64,000 bases of DNA from Frondihabitans australicus (GCF_003634555.1 NZ_RBKS01000001.1:1984001-2048000); one strand, 5' to 3'. Shown: positions 23,172-32,060, counted from the stretch's first letter. Notes: generated by a model from the letters alone, not told the origin. Program-made: numbers and translations.

Positions 23172-23607
23172 AGCCACCAAATGCGGTAGCCACGAATGGT
23201 GGATCGACGGCGCGACGCCACCGCCCGCATCCTGGGCCTACGTCGTCGAAGAACTCACCCACCCTGACCACGTCCGAGAATGGGGCATCGCGGTCGGCGC
23301 GTTCGTCGCCCGATACCGGCGCCTGTACACGCTCGGCCCGACGTTCCGCGAGATGTTCCAGGAACTCCTGCCCGACACAGGAGGCCTGCCCGGCGACTTC
23401 CCCGATGAACTCGAACCTGACCAGCGGGCGGAGGCCGCAAGCCGGTTCCGCATGCACGTCGCGAACGTCTGGCGGCACGAGGGCATGATCGGCTGGCGCG
23501 ACGGCCACGCGCACACTCTCCGCACCGGCACCCAGTTCCGTGCCCAGGTCGCGGCGAGGAAGGCGGCGATACGCGCCACGGTCGTCAGGAATATCGAGAC
23601 GGCATGA
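23164..23607 (+). CDS. Hypothetical protein, tandem paralogue 2
   Basis: The 147-residue protein repeats the pattern of its upstream neighbour (GPTFREMFQELLPDTGGLPGDFP in the middle, then FRMHVANVW and LRTGTQFR). It overlaps both neighbours by 8 and 4 nt, so the operon is continuous. Function unknown. Confidence 0.6.
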   Translation: MPEATKCGSHEWWIDGATPPPASWAYVVEELTHPDHVREWGIAVGAFVARYRRLYTLGPTFREMFQELLPDTGGLPGDFPDELEPDQRAEAASRFRMHVANVWRHEGMIGWRDGHAHTLRTGTQFRAQVAARKAAIRATVVRNIETA

Positions 23608-23942
23608 GCTTCACCGTGTCCTCGATCGACGACATGCCGGCGTTCAGGACCCGGCTGCGGTGGCACCGGGAAACCCTCGCGCATGCACCGGCCGCCGGCA
23701 CGCAACTTCTCCGGCAAAGGATCTGGCTCGGCACACCCCACGACGACTCCCCCGGCACCTTCGACCCCAACCTCGGCCAGCAGCTCGCCGTCTGGTGCAC
23801 CTACGGCGCGCCCGACGACTTCGGCCAAACCGTCGTCATGAGACTCTGGGCAAAGCTCACCCTCGGCCCGCTCGCCGAGCCAGGAACCCGAGTGGAGCTC
23901 TACGACAAAGAACGATCCCTCGCTCTTGGACACATCATCTGA
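23604..23942 (+). CDS. Hypothetical protein of MPE operon B
   Basis: The 112-residue protein is coupled to its neighbours by ATGA (start) and TGATG (stop). It is beta-rich with no membrane segment; the end EPGTRVELYDKERS resembles part of a small barrel. Not recognised. Confidence 0.55.
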   Translation: MSFTVSSIDDMPAFRTRLRWHRETLAHAPAAGTQLLRQRIWLGTPHDDSPGTFDPNLGQQLAVWCTYGAPDDFGQTVVMRLWAKLTLGPLAEPGTRVELYDKERSLALGHII

Positions 23943-24954
23943 TGTGGAACCCGACGCCTGACGATCCGGCCGCCGAAGTCGAGCGTCGCATCGGCCTGAT
24001 CGGGGTGCTTGACGCCAACGTCCCGTGGCTTCTCGAGACCGCGGATTTCCCCTTCAACCACGACATCCGTCAGATTTACGTCCTGGGCGATTTGGAGATG
24101 GCGCACGACGGTGACGTGGCCCGCATTCAGTCGTTCCTCGAGTCGCGCGACGGCTTTTGTTCTTCACAGGAGCCGGTCTAGCTGCAGCGGGTGTTACTGC
24201 ACCCCGGCTGTCAGTCGGTCGGGTTGGACTTCGACAGTCGACCGACAGGCTAGCCTGGTTGCCCCGCGGCTGGCACGGTAGGACGGCGGCAGGAAGAATT
24301 CTTGCCAGCTTTGGTGATTCCCAGGTTGGCAAGGGGGCTCGGAGCTCAGGTGACACCGTCTGCAAGGACGGAGGTTCCCGACCACGGGCAACGATCGACC
24401 GGGACGCCCTCGAGGTACTCGGATCGCAACCAGTTGAGGTCCTCCTTGCACACGATCCTCTACTCGCGGCGGGACGCATTTTCGCTTGCGCACAAGATGA
24501 CACTCCAGGCTCTGATGACGAATTGCCGGACGCTCCGCTGACTCGCCTTGCGCTTGAACTCGCCGTAGAGCGAGTTCAACCGGCCATCGTCGTAACTAAC
24601 GGTCATGCGGACTTCCACGACAACGTCGAGACTTTAATGACTGGTTTCCGGTACGCATACAACGTCCGAAGCGTCTTGCTCGCTAGCCACGGTCGACCAC
24701 GTTCCTCGGCCATCCTCGAATCAGACAGCCAGTACCTGCAGATCATCGTCAAGCCGGGCACGCATCATCCACGCGACGAGGCTTCACCAGGCTGCTGGGT
24801 TATGACACTGCGTCGCTGGAATTCCTCGATGAGTCCCGGCAGCTCGGCCGACGTCGCGATAACCCGGTGTGGCTGGCCGTTGCGTGCCGGCGCGATGACC
24901 TTGCAGTGCTCGAGCCGGGTCAGCAGATGGTCTGCGACGGCCGGCGCGACGTAG
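23942..24954 (+). pseudogene. Degenerate metallophosphoesterase of MPE operon B
   Basis: Frame one (23942-24181) carries GLIGVLDAN and IRQIYVLGDLE, matching GLLGDPHAD and IRQIHVLGDFG of the intact enzyme at 10458-11345. The next motifs continue in another frame from about 24157: FFTGAG (for FITGGNHE), LAWLPRGWHGR, LLAHDPL (for LLGHDAP) and NGHADFH (for SGHYHRH). One missing base in the TTTTG run near 24153 explains the shift. Several metal ligands are also changed, so even the restored protein would probably be inactive. The frame runs on antisense into the FtsK-gamma-like gene, indicating a lost stop codon. Confidence 0.7.
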
Positions 24955-25136
24955 AGATGCCTACCCAGCGATGCCTGAGTCGCGACTCGGGTCGCCACCA
25001 CGTGGCGAGCCGCCTCGATGATCAGTGCAGTGTCGACGCTGCGCTGAACCGACTCGTGCGTCCCATGCTCACGTGACCCACGCGACTTACGCCCGCCCCC
25101 GGGCAGGAAATCGCGCAGTCGAATTCGCTTCCCCAT
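24765..25136 (-). CDS. Stand-alone FtsK-gamma-like winged-helix protein, copy 2
   Basis: The 123-residue protein has a basic N-terminus (MGKRIRLRDFLPGGGRK) followed by the same gamma-like winged helix as 2857-3192: TALIIEAARHVV, VATQASLGRHLYVAP, LLTRLEHCKVI and HRVIATSAELPGLIEEF. Its last third overlaps, antisense, the run-off end of the decayed phosphoesterase frame. The conserved upstream 14-mer lies 44 bp from its start, as in copy 1. Confidence 0.65.
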   Translation of the reverse strand: MGKRIRLRDFLPGGGRKSRGSREHGTHESVQRSVDTALIIEAARHVVATRVATQASLGRHLYVAPAVADHLLTRLEHCKVIAPARNGQPHRVIATSAELPGLIEEFQRRSVITQQPGEASSRG

Positions 25137-25696
25137 GCTTGCACGGTACGTCTCGCCAGCGCGCAGACGCGAGTCCCGGTTCGGGCGGCACCCATTCGGG
25201 ACGGCCGTGCGGCACGGCGGTCGTCGATACCCCGATCAAGACATCTCGGCTCACCACAGAATCGCCTCCACGAATGCCATGCAGGGCTGCAATCGGGAGC
25301 TCTGAGGGCAGCTTGAGGTGGGGTGGACTCCGGCAGCAGGAAGTCGCGCACGGACGAATGCGATAGCGCATAACCCAGTTAAAATACCGGCCAACTCGCA
25401 GAGCAGACGGCCCGGCCTCAACACTGGGGGGAGCGGAGGCCGGCCCGCAGCAGAAGCTTAGGGCCAAACGCCTTGTCCGCGCCTTGCGATTACCCCGAGA
25501 AGTTTGCCAGCTCGCCCCCGAGACGCGCATCGCGCGCTTTGCCGAAACCGAGACGCGACAAACGAGACCACAAAATACCTCTCACTCAACGCGCGACCGC
25601 TGGCGTGGCTGCGACTTCACTCCCCTAAGAAAGCTCGAACAAACAGCTTCGCCGATTGATGAGAAACGACACGTGCGTCCAAGGAAGAGGGAACCC
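25137..25696. other. Intergenic region at end of mobile element
   Basis: It contains the 14-nt element TTCGGGCGGCACCC at 25180-25193. Otherwise only unsupported reading frames are present. No second copy of the tRNA 3' end was seen here, so the element boundary on this side is not fixed. Gene content changes from mobile to metabolic after this stretch. Confidence 0.45.
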
Positions 25697-26416
25697 TCAC
25701 GCGAACGTCGGCCAGCTGCGCCGCTTGGGCAGGGGCGCGGCGAATGAGTCGATCTTGCTCGTCGTGAGCCCTTGGCGAATCAGAGCCTCGACCATCGCAG
25801 TCGCCGCGGCGACGCCGTCGACGACCGGCACGGGGAGTCGATCGCGGACGTGCTCCTCGAGCCCTGCCATGCCGGCGCATCCGAGGCAGATGACCTCGGC
25901 TCCCGCGGCGATGGCGCGCTGTCCGGCCGCGACGAAGGCCTCCGCGGTGGCGAAAGGGTCGTCGTCGAGCTCGAGCACACCGAGTCCGGTGTCGATGATC
26001 GCGGCGCATCGATCGATGAGCCCGGCGGTCGTGAGACTGTCCTCGATCTGCCCGACGGCTCTCCGCACGGTGGTGACGACCCCATACCGACGGCCGAGGG
26101 GCATGGCGAAGTGGGCCGCTGCTTCGGTGATGTCGATCACCGGAACCGACAGGATCTCGCGGGCGCCCTCGCGGCCGTGTTCGCCGAACCCGGCCATGAC
26201 GACGCCGTCGACCGTTCCGTCCAGCCCCTCGAGCGTTTGGAGCACTGCGGCGGCGCTGAGGAAGCTGTCGTACCAGCCTTCGGCCGATGCGACGCCCCAC
26301 GACGGCGTCACCGGCACGATCTCGACGTCCGGGCCGACGACGAGGCGCGCTCGGGCTGCCGCGGTCTCGGTCATCGACGCGGTGGTGTTGCAGTTGACGA
26401 CGGCGATGCGGATCAC
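25697..26416 (-). CDS. Asp/Glu/hydantoin racemase-family protein
   Basis: The 239-residue protein has the two-cysteine layout of this family: VVNCNT near the N-terminus and ICLGCAGMAGL near residue 180. The strand VDGVVMAGFGEHG lies between them. Such enzymes racemise hydantoins, aspartate or glutamate through a thiol pair; related members cleave maleamate-type acids. GTG 26416 overlaps the upstream stop by GTGA. It is last in the GntR-controlled operon. Racemising or isomerising a degradation intermediate is the likely job. Confidence 0.8.
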   Translation of the reverse strand: MIRIAVVNCNTTASMTETAAARARLVVGPDVEIVPVTPSWGVASAEGWYDSFLSAAAVLQTLEGLDGTVDGVVMAGFGEHGREGAREILSVPVIDITEAAAHFAMPLGRRYGVVTTVRRAVGQIEDSLTTAGLIDRCAAIIDTGLGVLELDDDPFATAEAFVAAGQRAIAAGAEVICLGCAGMAGLEEHVRDRLPVPVVDGVAAATAMVEALIRQGLTTSKIDSFAAPLPKRRSWPTFA

Positions 26417-27459
26417 GACGACATCACCCCGAGCAGCGATGACGCAGGATGCTCGACACCGGTCAGCAGGTCGGCTGCCGAGAGGCGGTGCTCGGCCCCG
26501 AGGCCACCCTGGCGGGCGAGCTCGATGACGACAGCGGCGACTGCCAGATCCTGCGCCGCGATGCCGGTGGAGTCGAACACTGTGATGTCGGAGGACGACG
26601 TGCGACCGATCGCTGTTCCCGCGACGACCTCGCCCAGTTCGGCCGGCGCGACGTCGGCGGCGAGGGCGCCGTCGGCGATCGCCTGCACGAGGTCGCCGGA
26701 CTTCGAGAACGCCGTGGGGCGGCTGTCGACGACGAGCGTGCCGCGAGCCATCGCGGCTCCGTCGAGCTCGCGGTGTGTGGCGCGGGGCCGGGCGCCCACC
26801 GCGTTGACGTGCTGGCCGTCGTGCAGCCACTCGCCCAGCACGACCGGATCGACGGACGGGGTGAGGGTGCAGAGCACGTCGGCCTCGTGGGCGACCTCCT
26901 TCGGCGACGATGCGATGACGCAGGCACCGGGCAGCTGGGAGCCGAGTTCCCGCAGGAAGCGGTCGACGGTGTCGCTCGAACGCGACCAGACGACGACGCG
27001 GTCGAACGGGGTCGCCGCTGCGAAGGCGCGCACGTGCTCGACGGCGAGGTTGCCCGCGCCGATGAGGCCGAGGGTGTGTCCGCCGGGATTCGCGAGATGA
27101 GTCGTCGCCACGACCGACGTGGCGGCCGTCCTCGCGCGGGTGATGCCGCCGCCGTCGAGGACGGCGAGACATTCGCCCGTCCGTGACGACGACACGACGA
27201 GCGTCGAACGCTGGCTCGGCAGTCCTCTCGAGGCGTTGGAGGGGATGTCGGCCATGAGCTTCACCGCCACGAGTCCGAGCCGATCCGACCGGGCGGTCAT
27301 CGGCAGGAAGACGCCGTCGTCGCCGCCGGTCATCGCGGCGGGCGCGAGCTGCTCCATAGCGCCGGTGCCGAGGTCGCGGTGGATCGCCTCGACGGCGGCG
27401 ACCACGTCGACCAGGGGGAGGAGGCGCGCGATGTCGGCGGCGCCGAGGACGAGGGTCAC
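26413..27459 (-). CDS. Ornithine cyclodeaminase/mu-crystallin family protein
   Basis: The 348-residue protein has the NAD-binding Rossmann motif LGLIGAGNLAVEHVRAF and the family blocks VAVKLMADIPSNASRGLPSQ and HVNAVGARPRATHREL. The family includes cyclodeaminases, ketimine reductases and amino-acid dehydrogenases. GTG 27459 overlaps the upstream stop by GTGA. With the racemase-like neighbour it suggests breakdown of an imported amino-acid-like compound. The exact substrate cannot be read from sequence. Confidence 0.82.
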   Translation of the reverse strand: MTLVLGAADIARLLPLVDVVAAVEAIHRDLGTGAMEQLAPAAMTGGDDGVFLPMTARSDRLGLVAVKLMADIPSNASRGLPSQRSTLVVSSSRTGECLAVLDGGGITRARTAATSVVATTHLANPGGHTLGLIGAGNLAVEHVRAFAAATPFDRVVVWSRSSDTVDRFLRELGSQLPGACVIASSPKEVAHEADVLCTLTPSVDPVVLGEWLHDGQHVNAVGARPRATHRELDGAAMARGTLVVDSRPTAFSKSGDLVQAIADGALAADVAPAELGEVVAGTAIGRTSSSDITVFDSTGIAAQDLAVAAVVIELARQGGLGAEHRLSAADLLTGVEHPASSLLGVMSS

Positions 27460-28355
27460 GCGGAGACGCTGACCGGCTGCTCGCCGAGGAGCTCTTCGAG
27501 CGACGGCTGGTGGGTGGTGAGGCCGACCTCGTGCAGGATCCGCATCCAGCGATCCGATGCGTCGCGGTCGATGGTCGCCGAGCCCCACACGTTGCCGGCG
27601 ATCATCTCGGCGATGGCTTCGCGCAGCAGGCCGTGGTCTTTCGTCGGCCAGCGCTCGGCGAGCACGGCGTCGATCTCCGCGTCGACCGAGCCGGAGGTGA
27701 TCGCGACCATGGCTTCCGCGATGCCATCCATGAACCGCTCGACGCGGTCGCCGAGATCGGCGACCCGGTGCGACTCGGTGTAGTAGACGCTGTTGGGCAT
27801 GAGGCCGGCGCTCAGGTGACGGAACACGATGGTGCCGAAGCCGTCAGCGACGACCTCGTTGGCGCTGACGAGGTCGAGCACGATCGCGTCGCCGGTGCCG
27901 GCTTTGTAGAGCTCGATCATCATCGACGTCGAGAGGTCACGCATCCACGAGGTGTCGGCGGGGCTGAGCCCGGCTTCGCGGATGAGGCCAGCGGTGAATT
28001 CGTAGGGGGCGCTGCCGCCGGCGCCGGGCGAGAGCACGACCTTGCCGGCGAGCTGGTCGAGGGTGATCGGGGACGTCTCCGTGCGCGACACGATCGCCAT
28101 CGGGAAGGCGTGGTTCAGCTGCCCGACGACCGACAGTTTGCGGGGTGCTCCGGCGTAGAGGGCGGGAACCCACAGGCCGCCGAGGGCGAGATCGGCCTCA
28201 CCCGACTCGATGTCGTCCAGCACGCCGGTCCACGGGTCGCAGGCTTTGGCCGTCACGGCGAGGCCGCGGTCGGTGAAGATGCTGCCGACGGTCGCGACGT
28301 ACTCGGGCAGGTAGTTCAGGCCGTTGGCGGTGGCCGAGATCTTCAGGGTGTCCAT
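27456..28355 (-). CDS. NMT1/SsuA-like substrate-binding protein without signal peptide
   Basis: The 299-residue protein is a periplasmic-binding-protein fold of the NMT1/THI5/SsuA type: an N-terminal KISATANGLNYLPEYVA strand, ESGEADLALGG, and GKVVLSPGAGGSAPYEFTAGLI. Unlike transport receptors it has no signal peptide or lipobox, and no ABC permease or ATPase is nearby. It may therefore act in the cytoplasm, as a ligand sensor or as an enzyme-like member. It lies between the MFS gene and the cyclodeaminase gene in the operon. Confidence 0.75.
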   Translation of the reverse strand: MDTLKISATANGLNYLPEYVATVGSIFTDRGLAVTAKACDPWTGVLDDIESGEADLALGGLWVPALYAGAPRKLSVVGQLNHAFPMAIVSRTETSPITLDQLAGKVVLSPGAGGSAPYEFTAGLIREAGLSPADTSWMRDLSTSMMIELYKAGTGDAIVLDLVSANEVVADGFGTIVFRHLSAGLMPNSVYYTESHRVADLGDRVERFMDGIAEAMVAITSGSVDAEIDAVLAERWPTKDHGLLREAIAEMIAGNVWGSATIDRDASDRWMRILHEVGLTTHQPSLEELLGEQPVSVSA

Positions 28356-28431
28356 GTGTTCCTCCGTATCGAATGCGGGCCGAAGCCCTGTGGTGCGGGC
28401 GGGGCCGGAGTGTCCGGCCCCGCCGTGGTGT

Positions 28432-29877
28432 TCAGTGGGTGGCCGTGGTCAGCTCGTTCTCGTTGACCTGCTCGAGAGTGCGGCCGCGGGCCTCGGGGGC
28501 GAAGCGCGAGGCGATCACGAGGATCGCGTACATCACGGCGGCGAGGCCGAAGACTCCCGCGAAGGCGAACGCTCCGAAGAGGGCGACAGCGAGGTACGGC
28601 ATGACCGCGCCGGCGATGTTGCCGATGCCGTTGACGATGGAGGCGCCTGAGGCGCGGATCGCCGTAGGGTAGACCTCGGCCGTCCAGGCGGCCAGTGTCG
28701 TGTTGGTCACCATGGTGAAGAACTGGAACAGGGCGCCGAGCACCAGGATCATGCCGGTGCTGTTGCCGAATCCGGCGAATGCGAGCGCGGTGAGGCAGCC
28801 CAGGATCCCGGCGGTGGTAACGGTCACGCGACGCCCGACGCTGTTGGCGATGAGGGCGGCCAGGGTGCAGCCGAGCAGCGAGCCGATGTTCATGATCATC
28901 GTGTAGAGCAGGCTCTGCGAGACGGTGTAGCCGCGCTCGACCAGCAGCGTCGGCATCAGGAAGTTCAGCGTCACCTGCGCACCGAACGCCATCCACGAGG
29001 CGATGCCGATCGAGATCGTGCGGCGCAGAACGCTCTTGTGGAAGACGGCGGCGGGTGACGAGTGCAGGGCCACGGGCGGGAGGTCGGCCTCGGTGAGCTC
29101 GATCGGCGACTTCACGTCGGCGGCCGGGCGAAGCGACGACGAGGCCAGGATCGCCAGCGAGCGGTTCGCCTCGGCGACGCGCCCCTTCGAGAGCAGCCAC
29201 CGGGGCGTCTCGGGCAGCCGGCGGCGGTAGAAGACCACGATCAGAGCCGGCAGAGCCAGGAGCACGAACGTCCAGCGCCACACGACGTGGTCGCCACCCA
29301 GCGGCACGGCCAACGGGCCGAGCAGGAGCAGGAACAGCCCGTACGAGATGAAGTTGCCGATGCCGCCGGCTCCCACGTTGATCGTGGCGATGAGGCCGCC
29401 GCGGAACTTGGTCGCGACCATCTCCGAGAGCATCGCGATGCCGATCATGAACTCGCCGCCGACGCCGACACCGACGATGAAGCGGCTCACGAGCAGCACG
29501 TCGTAGTTGAAGGCGAGAGCGCTCAGGATGCCGCCGAGCGTGTAGACGAGCAGGTTCAGGCTCAGCGAGAAGCGTCGGCCGTAGCGGTCGGCCAGCCAGC
29601 CGGCCAGGAAACGGCCGACGAGACCACCGATCACGGTGGCCGTGTTGATCGTGGTCAGCTGCACGTCGCCGATCTGCAGGGACGCCTTGATGTTGGTCGC
29701 CATGGCGCCGACCGAGTTCTGCTCGAGAGTGTCGAAGAACTCGCCTGCGAGGATCAGCATGAGGACGGCGAACTGTGCGCGCGTGAACCCGATCGAGTCG
29801 AGGGCGGTCGCGACGCCGTTGCGGGGCGTCGCGGCGGGGGAAGTCGTGGGTGCGGTGGAGCTGGTTACAGCAGTCAT
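28432..29877 (-). CDS. MFS transporter, sugar/aromatic-acid porter type
   Basis: The 481-residue protein has 12 predicted membrane helices with signature loops GWLADRYGRRFSLS after helix 2 and RRRLPETPRWLLSKGR in the central loop. EVYPTAIRASGASIVNGIGN lies in the second half. These are typical of the sugar-porter/benzoate-transporter branch. ATG 29877 has GGAG upstream. It is first in the operon with the SBP-, cyclodeaminase- and racemase-like genes and should import their substrate, probably a small organic acid or amino-acid derivative. Confidence 0.85.
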   Translation of the reverse strand: MTAVTSSTAPTTSPAATPRNGVATALDSIGFTRAQFAVLMLILAGEFFDTLEQNSVGAMATNIKASLQIGDVQLTTINTATVIGGLVGRFLAGWLADRYGRRFSLSLNLLVYTLGGILSALAFNYDVLLVSRFIVGVGVGGEFMIGIAMLSEMVATKFRGGLIATINVGAGGIGNFISYGLFLLLLGPLAVPLGGDHVVWRWTFVLLALPALIVVFYRRRLPETPRWLLSKGRVAEANRSLAILASSSLRPAADVKSPIELTEADLPPVALHSSPAAVFHKSVLRRTISIGIASWMAFGAQVTLNFLMPTLLVERGYTVSQSLLYTMIMNIGSLLGCTLAALIANSVGRRVTVTTAGILGCLTALAFAGFGNSTGMILVLGALFQFFTMVTNTTLAAWTAEVYPTAIRASGASIVNGIGNIAGAVMPYLAVALFGAFAFAGVFGLAAVMYAILVIASRFAPEARGRTLEQVNENELTTATH

Positions 29878-29953
29878 GAGTAACTCCAGCGGAAAAGAGG
29901 TGTGACGGTCGCACCCGATCGTCCTGATCAGTATGCACCGCGGGGACACTCTT

Positions 29954-29963
29954 TTGTATACGA
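29954..29963. promoter_or_regulatory. GntR operator 1
   Basis: TTGTATACGA contains the palindrome GTATAC and matches the TnGTnTACnA-type box of FadR-subfamily GntR regulators. It lies 77 bp upstream of the MFS start codon. Confidence 0.55.
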
Positions 29964-30068
29964 CCTGGTGTTTCTGGCGGGTTACAGGCTCAATACGCTT
30001 TGTTTCGGGGCCCGAAATTCCCCGATTTCCGGGCATTTCTCGAAAGATGTGTCGCGTGGGGCTCAGGG

Positions 30069-30078
30069 TCGTATACGA
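30069..30078. promoter_or_regulatory. GntR operator 2
   Basis: TCGTATACGA is a perfect palindrome around GTATAC, 115 bp from operator 1 and just past the end of the gntR gene. Two spaced boxes could allow looping or cooperative binding. Confidence 0.55.
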
Positions 30079-30086
30079 GAATCGGA

Positions 30087-30704
30087 CTACGAGGAGAGTG
30101 CCTGACCCGCCCGAAGCGACTCCTCGTCCTTGCTCAGGTGCTCGTCCATGAAGACGGAAGCCTGCACCTCCGAGCCGCGGAGGATCGCCGCAGCGATAGC
30201 GGCGTGGTCCTCGAGGCTGGCGCTGAGCGCATCCTGGGTCTGCCGCTCGAAAGCCCAGGCGGTCTGTTGGATGACCCGCTCGATCATGGATTCAAGTTGG
30301 CGGTTTCCGGAGGCGCCGGCCACGAGGTGATGGAACTCGATGAGGGGTTCGACCGGGGGCTTCGACTCGCGAGCCAGCTCGACGACCACTTTGAGGTCGG
30401 CGGACGACTCGCCGCCACGACGCTTGGCCGCCAGACGAGCGGCCAGGCCCTCGAGCTGCCGGCGGATCTGCATCAGCTCGATGACCGACTCGGCCGACGC
30501 TTCGGCGACGGTCACGCCCCGGTACTTCTCGGCCAGGGCGAAGCCCTCCGACTCGAGCTGCCGCAGGGCTTCCCGCACGGGAACCCTCGACACGCCGAAA
30601 CGGGCGGCAATGACGTCCTCTTTGAGACGCGTTCCACCCAGCAGCTCCCCCGACACGATCTCGGCGCGCAGCGTGCGAAGAATTGCGGCGGTTTTCGATT
30701 CCAC
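30087..30704 (-). CDS. GntR-family (FCD) regulator
   Basis: The 205-residue protein has a GntR winged helix, TRLKEDVIAARFGVSRVPVREALRQLESEGF (residues about 25-55, cited as pattern), followed by an all-helical FCD effector domain with the metal-type positions IEFHHLVAGASGN and SLEDHAAI. GTG 30704 gives the usual family length. It lies upstream of the MFS-led operon on the same strand, and two GTATAC boxes separate them. It should repress the operon until the substrate appears. Confidence 0.85.
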   Translation of the reverse strand: MESKTAAILRTLRAEIVSGELLGGTRLKEDVIAARFGVSRVPVREALRQLESEGFALAEKYRGVTVAEASAESVIELMQIRRQLEGLAARLAAKRRGGESSADLKVVVELARESKPPVEPLIEFHHLVAGASGNRQLESMIERVIQQTAWAFERQTQDALSASLEDHAAIAAAILRGSEVQASVFMDEHLSKDEESLRAGQALSS

Positions 30705-31426
30705 GCGTCGATGGTAGCGATCAGCCCGCGCGGCTTCGCGCACCGCGCTACGGGCCGCTTCGGCCCTGGCGCCTCTTCTCGATCCTGGCCGTGCTGGTGA
30801 AAGACTCGCTACCCTCAACGCAACGACGGCCGACCGCACCCAGGCATCGGCCGGGAAACGTGAGGGAGAGGACATGTCAACTCCTGTGTTCCCGGCGTTC
30901 TCGCTGAGCCGTGCGGGGCAGAGACTTGGTAGGCGCGGGCGGTCTCATTCGAGCGGCGTCTCCTCACCACGTCACGTGCCGACTCTGCAGACGGCTGATC
31001 GATCCCACGATAGCGAATACCGATGGCCCGACCAGGCACGCCCGACGGGGAACGTCACGAAACGATTGACCCGCCGAAGGCGCGCCCCGACGCGGATCTC
31101 ATGTCGGGGCGCGCTGCCGGGGTCAGCACGTGACCCCACCAGCCCGGATCAGAGGGCTAAAGAGATTCGCCGCGTCTCGTCGACATGCCGGGTTACCACC
31201 CCGACAACAAGATTGTACGTCCAAAACGAAAATGGTGGTCTCTCAGCACGAAGAATGTCGATCCCCGCCAAACGCACCGCCATCAAATCCGCGCGATCCG
31301 CGCTGGCGCACACGACCGGCGAAAACTCCCGTCTCCTGACACCTACTTGAGCCAGATGGGAATGCTGTCGATTTAGTTGACTCGTTGACGTGCCCTACAG
31401 CTCGGTTACCCGTTCCGGTCTGAAGA
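30705..31426. other. Intergenic region with two hairpins
   Basis: Perfect arms GCGCGCCCCGAC (31080-31091) and GTCGGGGCGCGC (31103-31114), and GGGGTCA/TGACCCC (31119-31125, 31131-31137), form two adjacent hairpins. An ATG at 30874 has a good ribosome binding site (GAGGGAGAGGAC), but the frame loses coding character before the hairpins. It may be the stump of a gene lost next to the IS remnants. Confidence 0.4.
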
Positions 31427-31741
31427 TCAGGCGGTGATTAGGGTTTTGTCGAAGCAAAGCTCGTGCTCGATCGGGTTGATGTATCCGAGTTTCGAGTGGC
31501 GTCGCTGGCGTTTGTAAGAGATCTCGATGTACTCGAAGATGGCGTTCGCGAGATCGATTCGGGTGCGACATTTCTTCCGGTTCAGCAGCTCGCTCGGCAT
31601 GCTCGACCAGATGGACTCCATCATCGAATTGTCGTAGCAGTGGCCGACGGTGCCGAAGGAGGGCATTAGTCCGGATTCGCGAATCTTGTTGGTGAAGGCC
31701 CACGAGGTGAACTGGGCGAGTTCAACTGGTCGATGCAACAA
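31427..31741 (-). pseudogene. IS3-family transposase fragment (C-terminal), minus strand
   Basis: The reading gives SWAFTNKIRESG, then GHCYDNSMMESIWSSM with the catalytic Glu and ending YKRQRRHSKLGYINPIE, the typical end of an IS3-family OrfB integrase core. The N-terminal part with the first two Asp residues is missing. The fragment is cut at the palindrome centred on 31743. Confidence 0.8.
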
Positions 31742-31774
31742 CGCGGTGTTGCATCGACCAGTTGAACTCGCCCA
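31713..31774. repeat. Long palindrome joining two IS remnants
   Basis: Perfect 28-nt arms at 31713-31740 and 31747-31774 flank ACGCGG, whose inner CGCG is itself palindromic. The inner arm ends are CGATGCAACA and TGTTGCATCG. It joins two diverged transposase ends head to head. Confidence 0.9.
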
Positions 31775-32060
31775 ATTTCGGTCAAGGAAGTTCGTTGAGC
31801 AGCTGAAAGACTTCGGGATCGCCGGTTCGATGGGCAGGGTCGGCGCATGCGCCGACGACGCCGCGATGGAGTCGTTCTTCTCGCTCTTGCAGAAGAACGT
31901 CCTGAACCGTCAACGGTGGCGTTCAAGGTAGGAACTGCGACTCGCCATCGTGTCCTGGATCGAGCGGACCTACCACCGCAGAAGACGACAACGACGACTC
32001 GGCAGGCTCACCCCGATCGAGTTCGAGATAATCAACTCACAGGCCGCTCACGCGGCCTGA
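31747..32060 (+). pseudogene. IS3-family transposase fragment (C-terminal), plus strand
   Basis: The frame reads GRVGACADDAAMESFFSLL (region of the catalytic Glu), is stopped by TAG at 31929-31931, then continues in the same frame as ELRLAIVSWIERTYHRRRRQ and RLGRLTPIEFE to a TGA at 32058. This is the end of a different IS3-family OrfB, inactivated by truncation and a nonsense codon. Confidence 0.78.

Noticed and set aside
14887-25136. Self-transmissible conjugative element
   Set aside because: No VirB4, VirD4/TraG-type coupling protein or other type IV secretion gene is present; only mobilization functions are seen.
28343-29938. Long minus-strand frame overlapping the MFS gene in another phase
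   Set aside because: Arg/His/Pro-rich shadow; the MFS frame has clear membrane helices and signature loops.
30874-31350. 158-residue plus-strand frame with a good ribosome binding site
   Set aside because: The start looks real, but the rest is Arg/Ser/Thr-rich, crosses two strong hairpins and has no motif; at most the stump of a lost gene.
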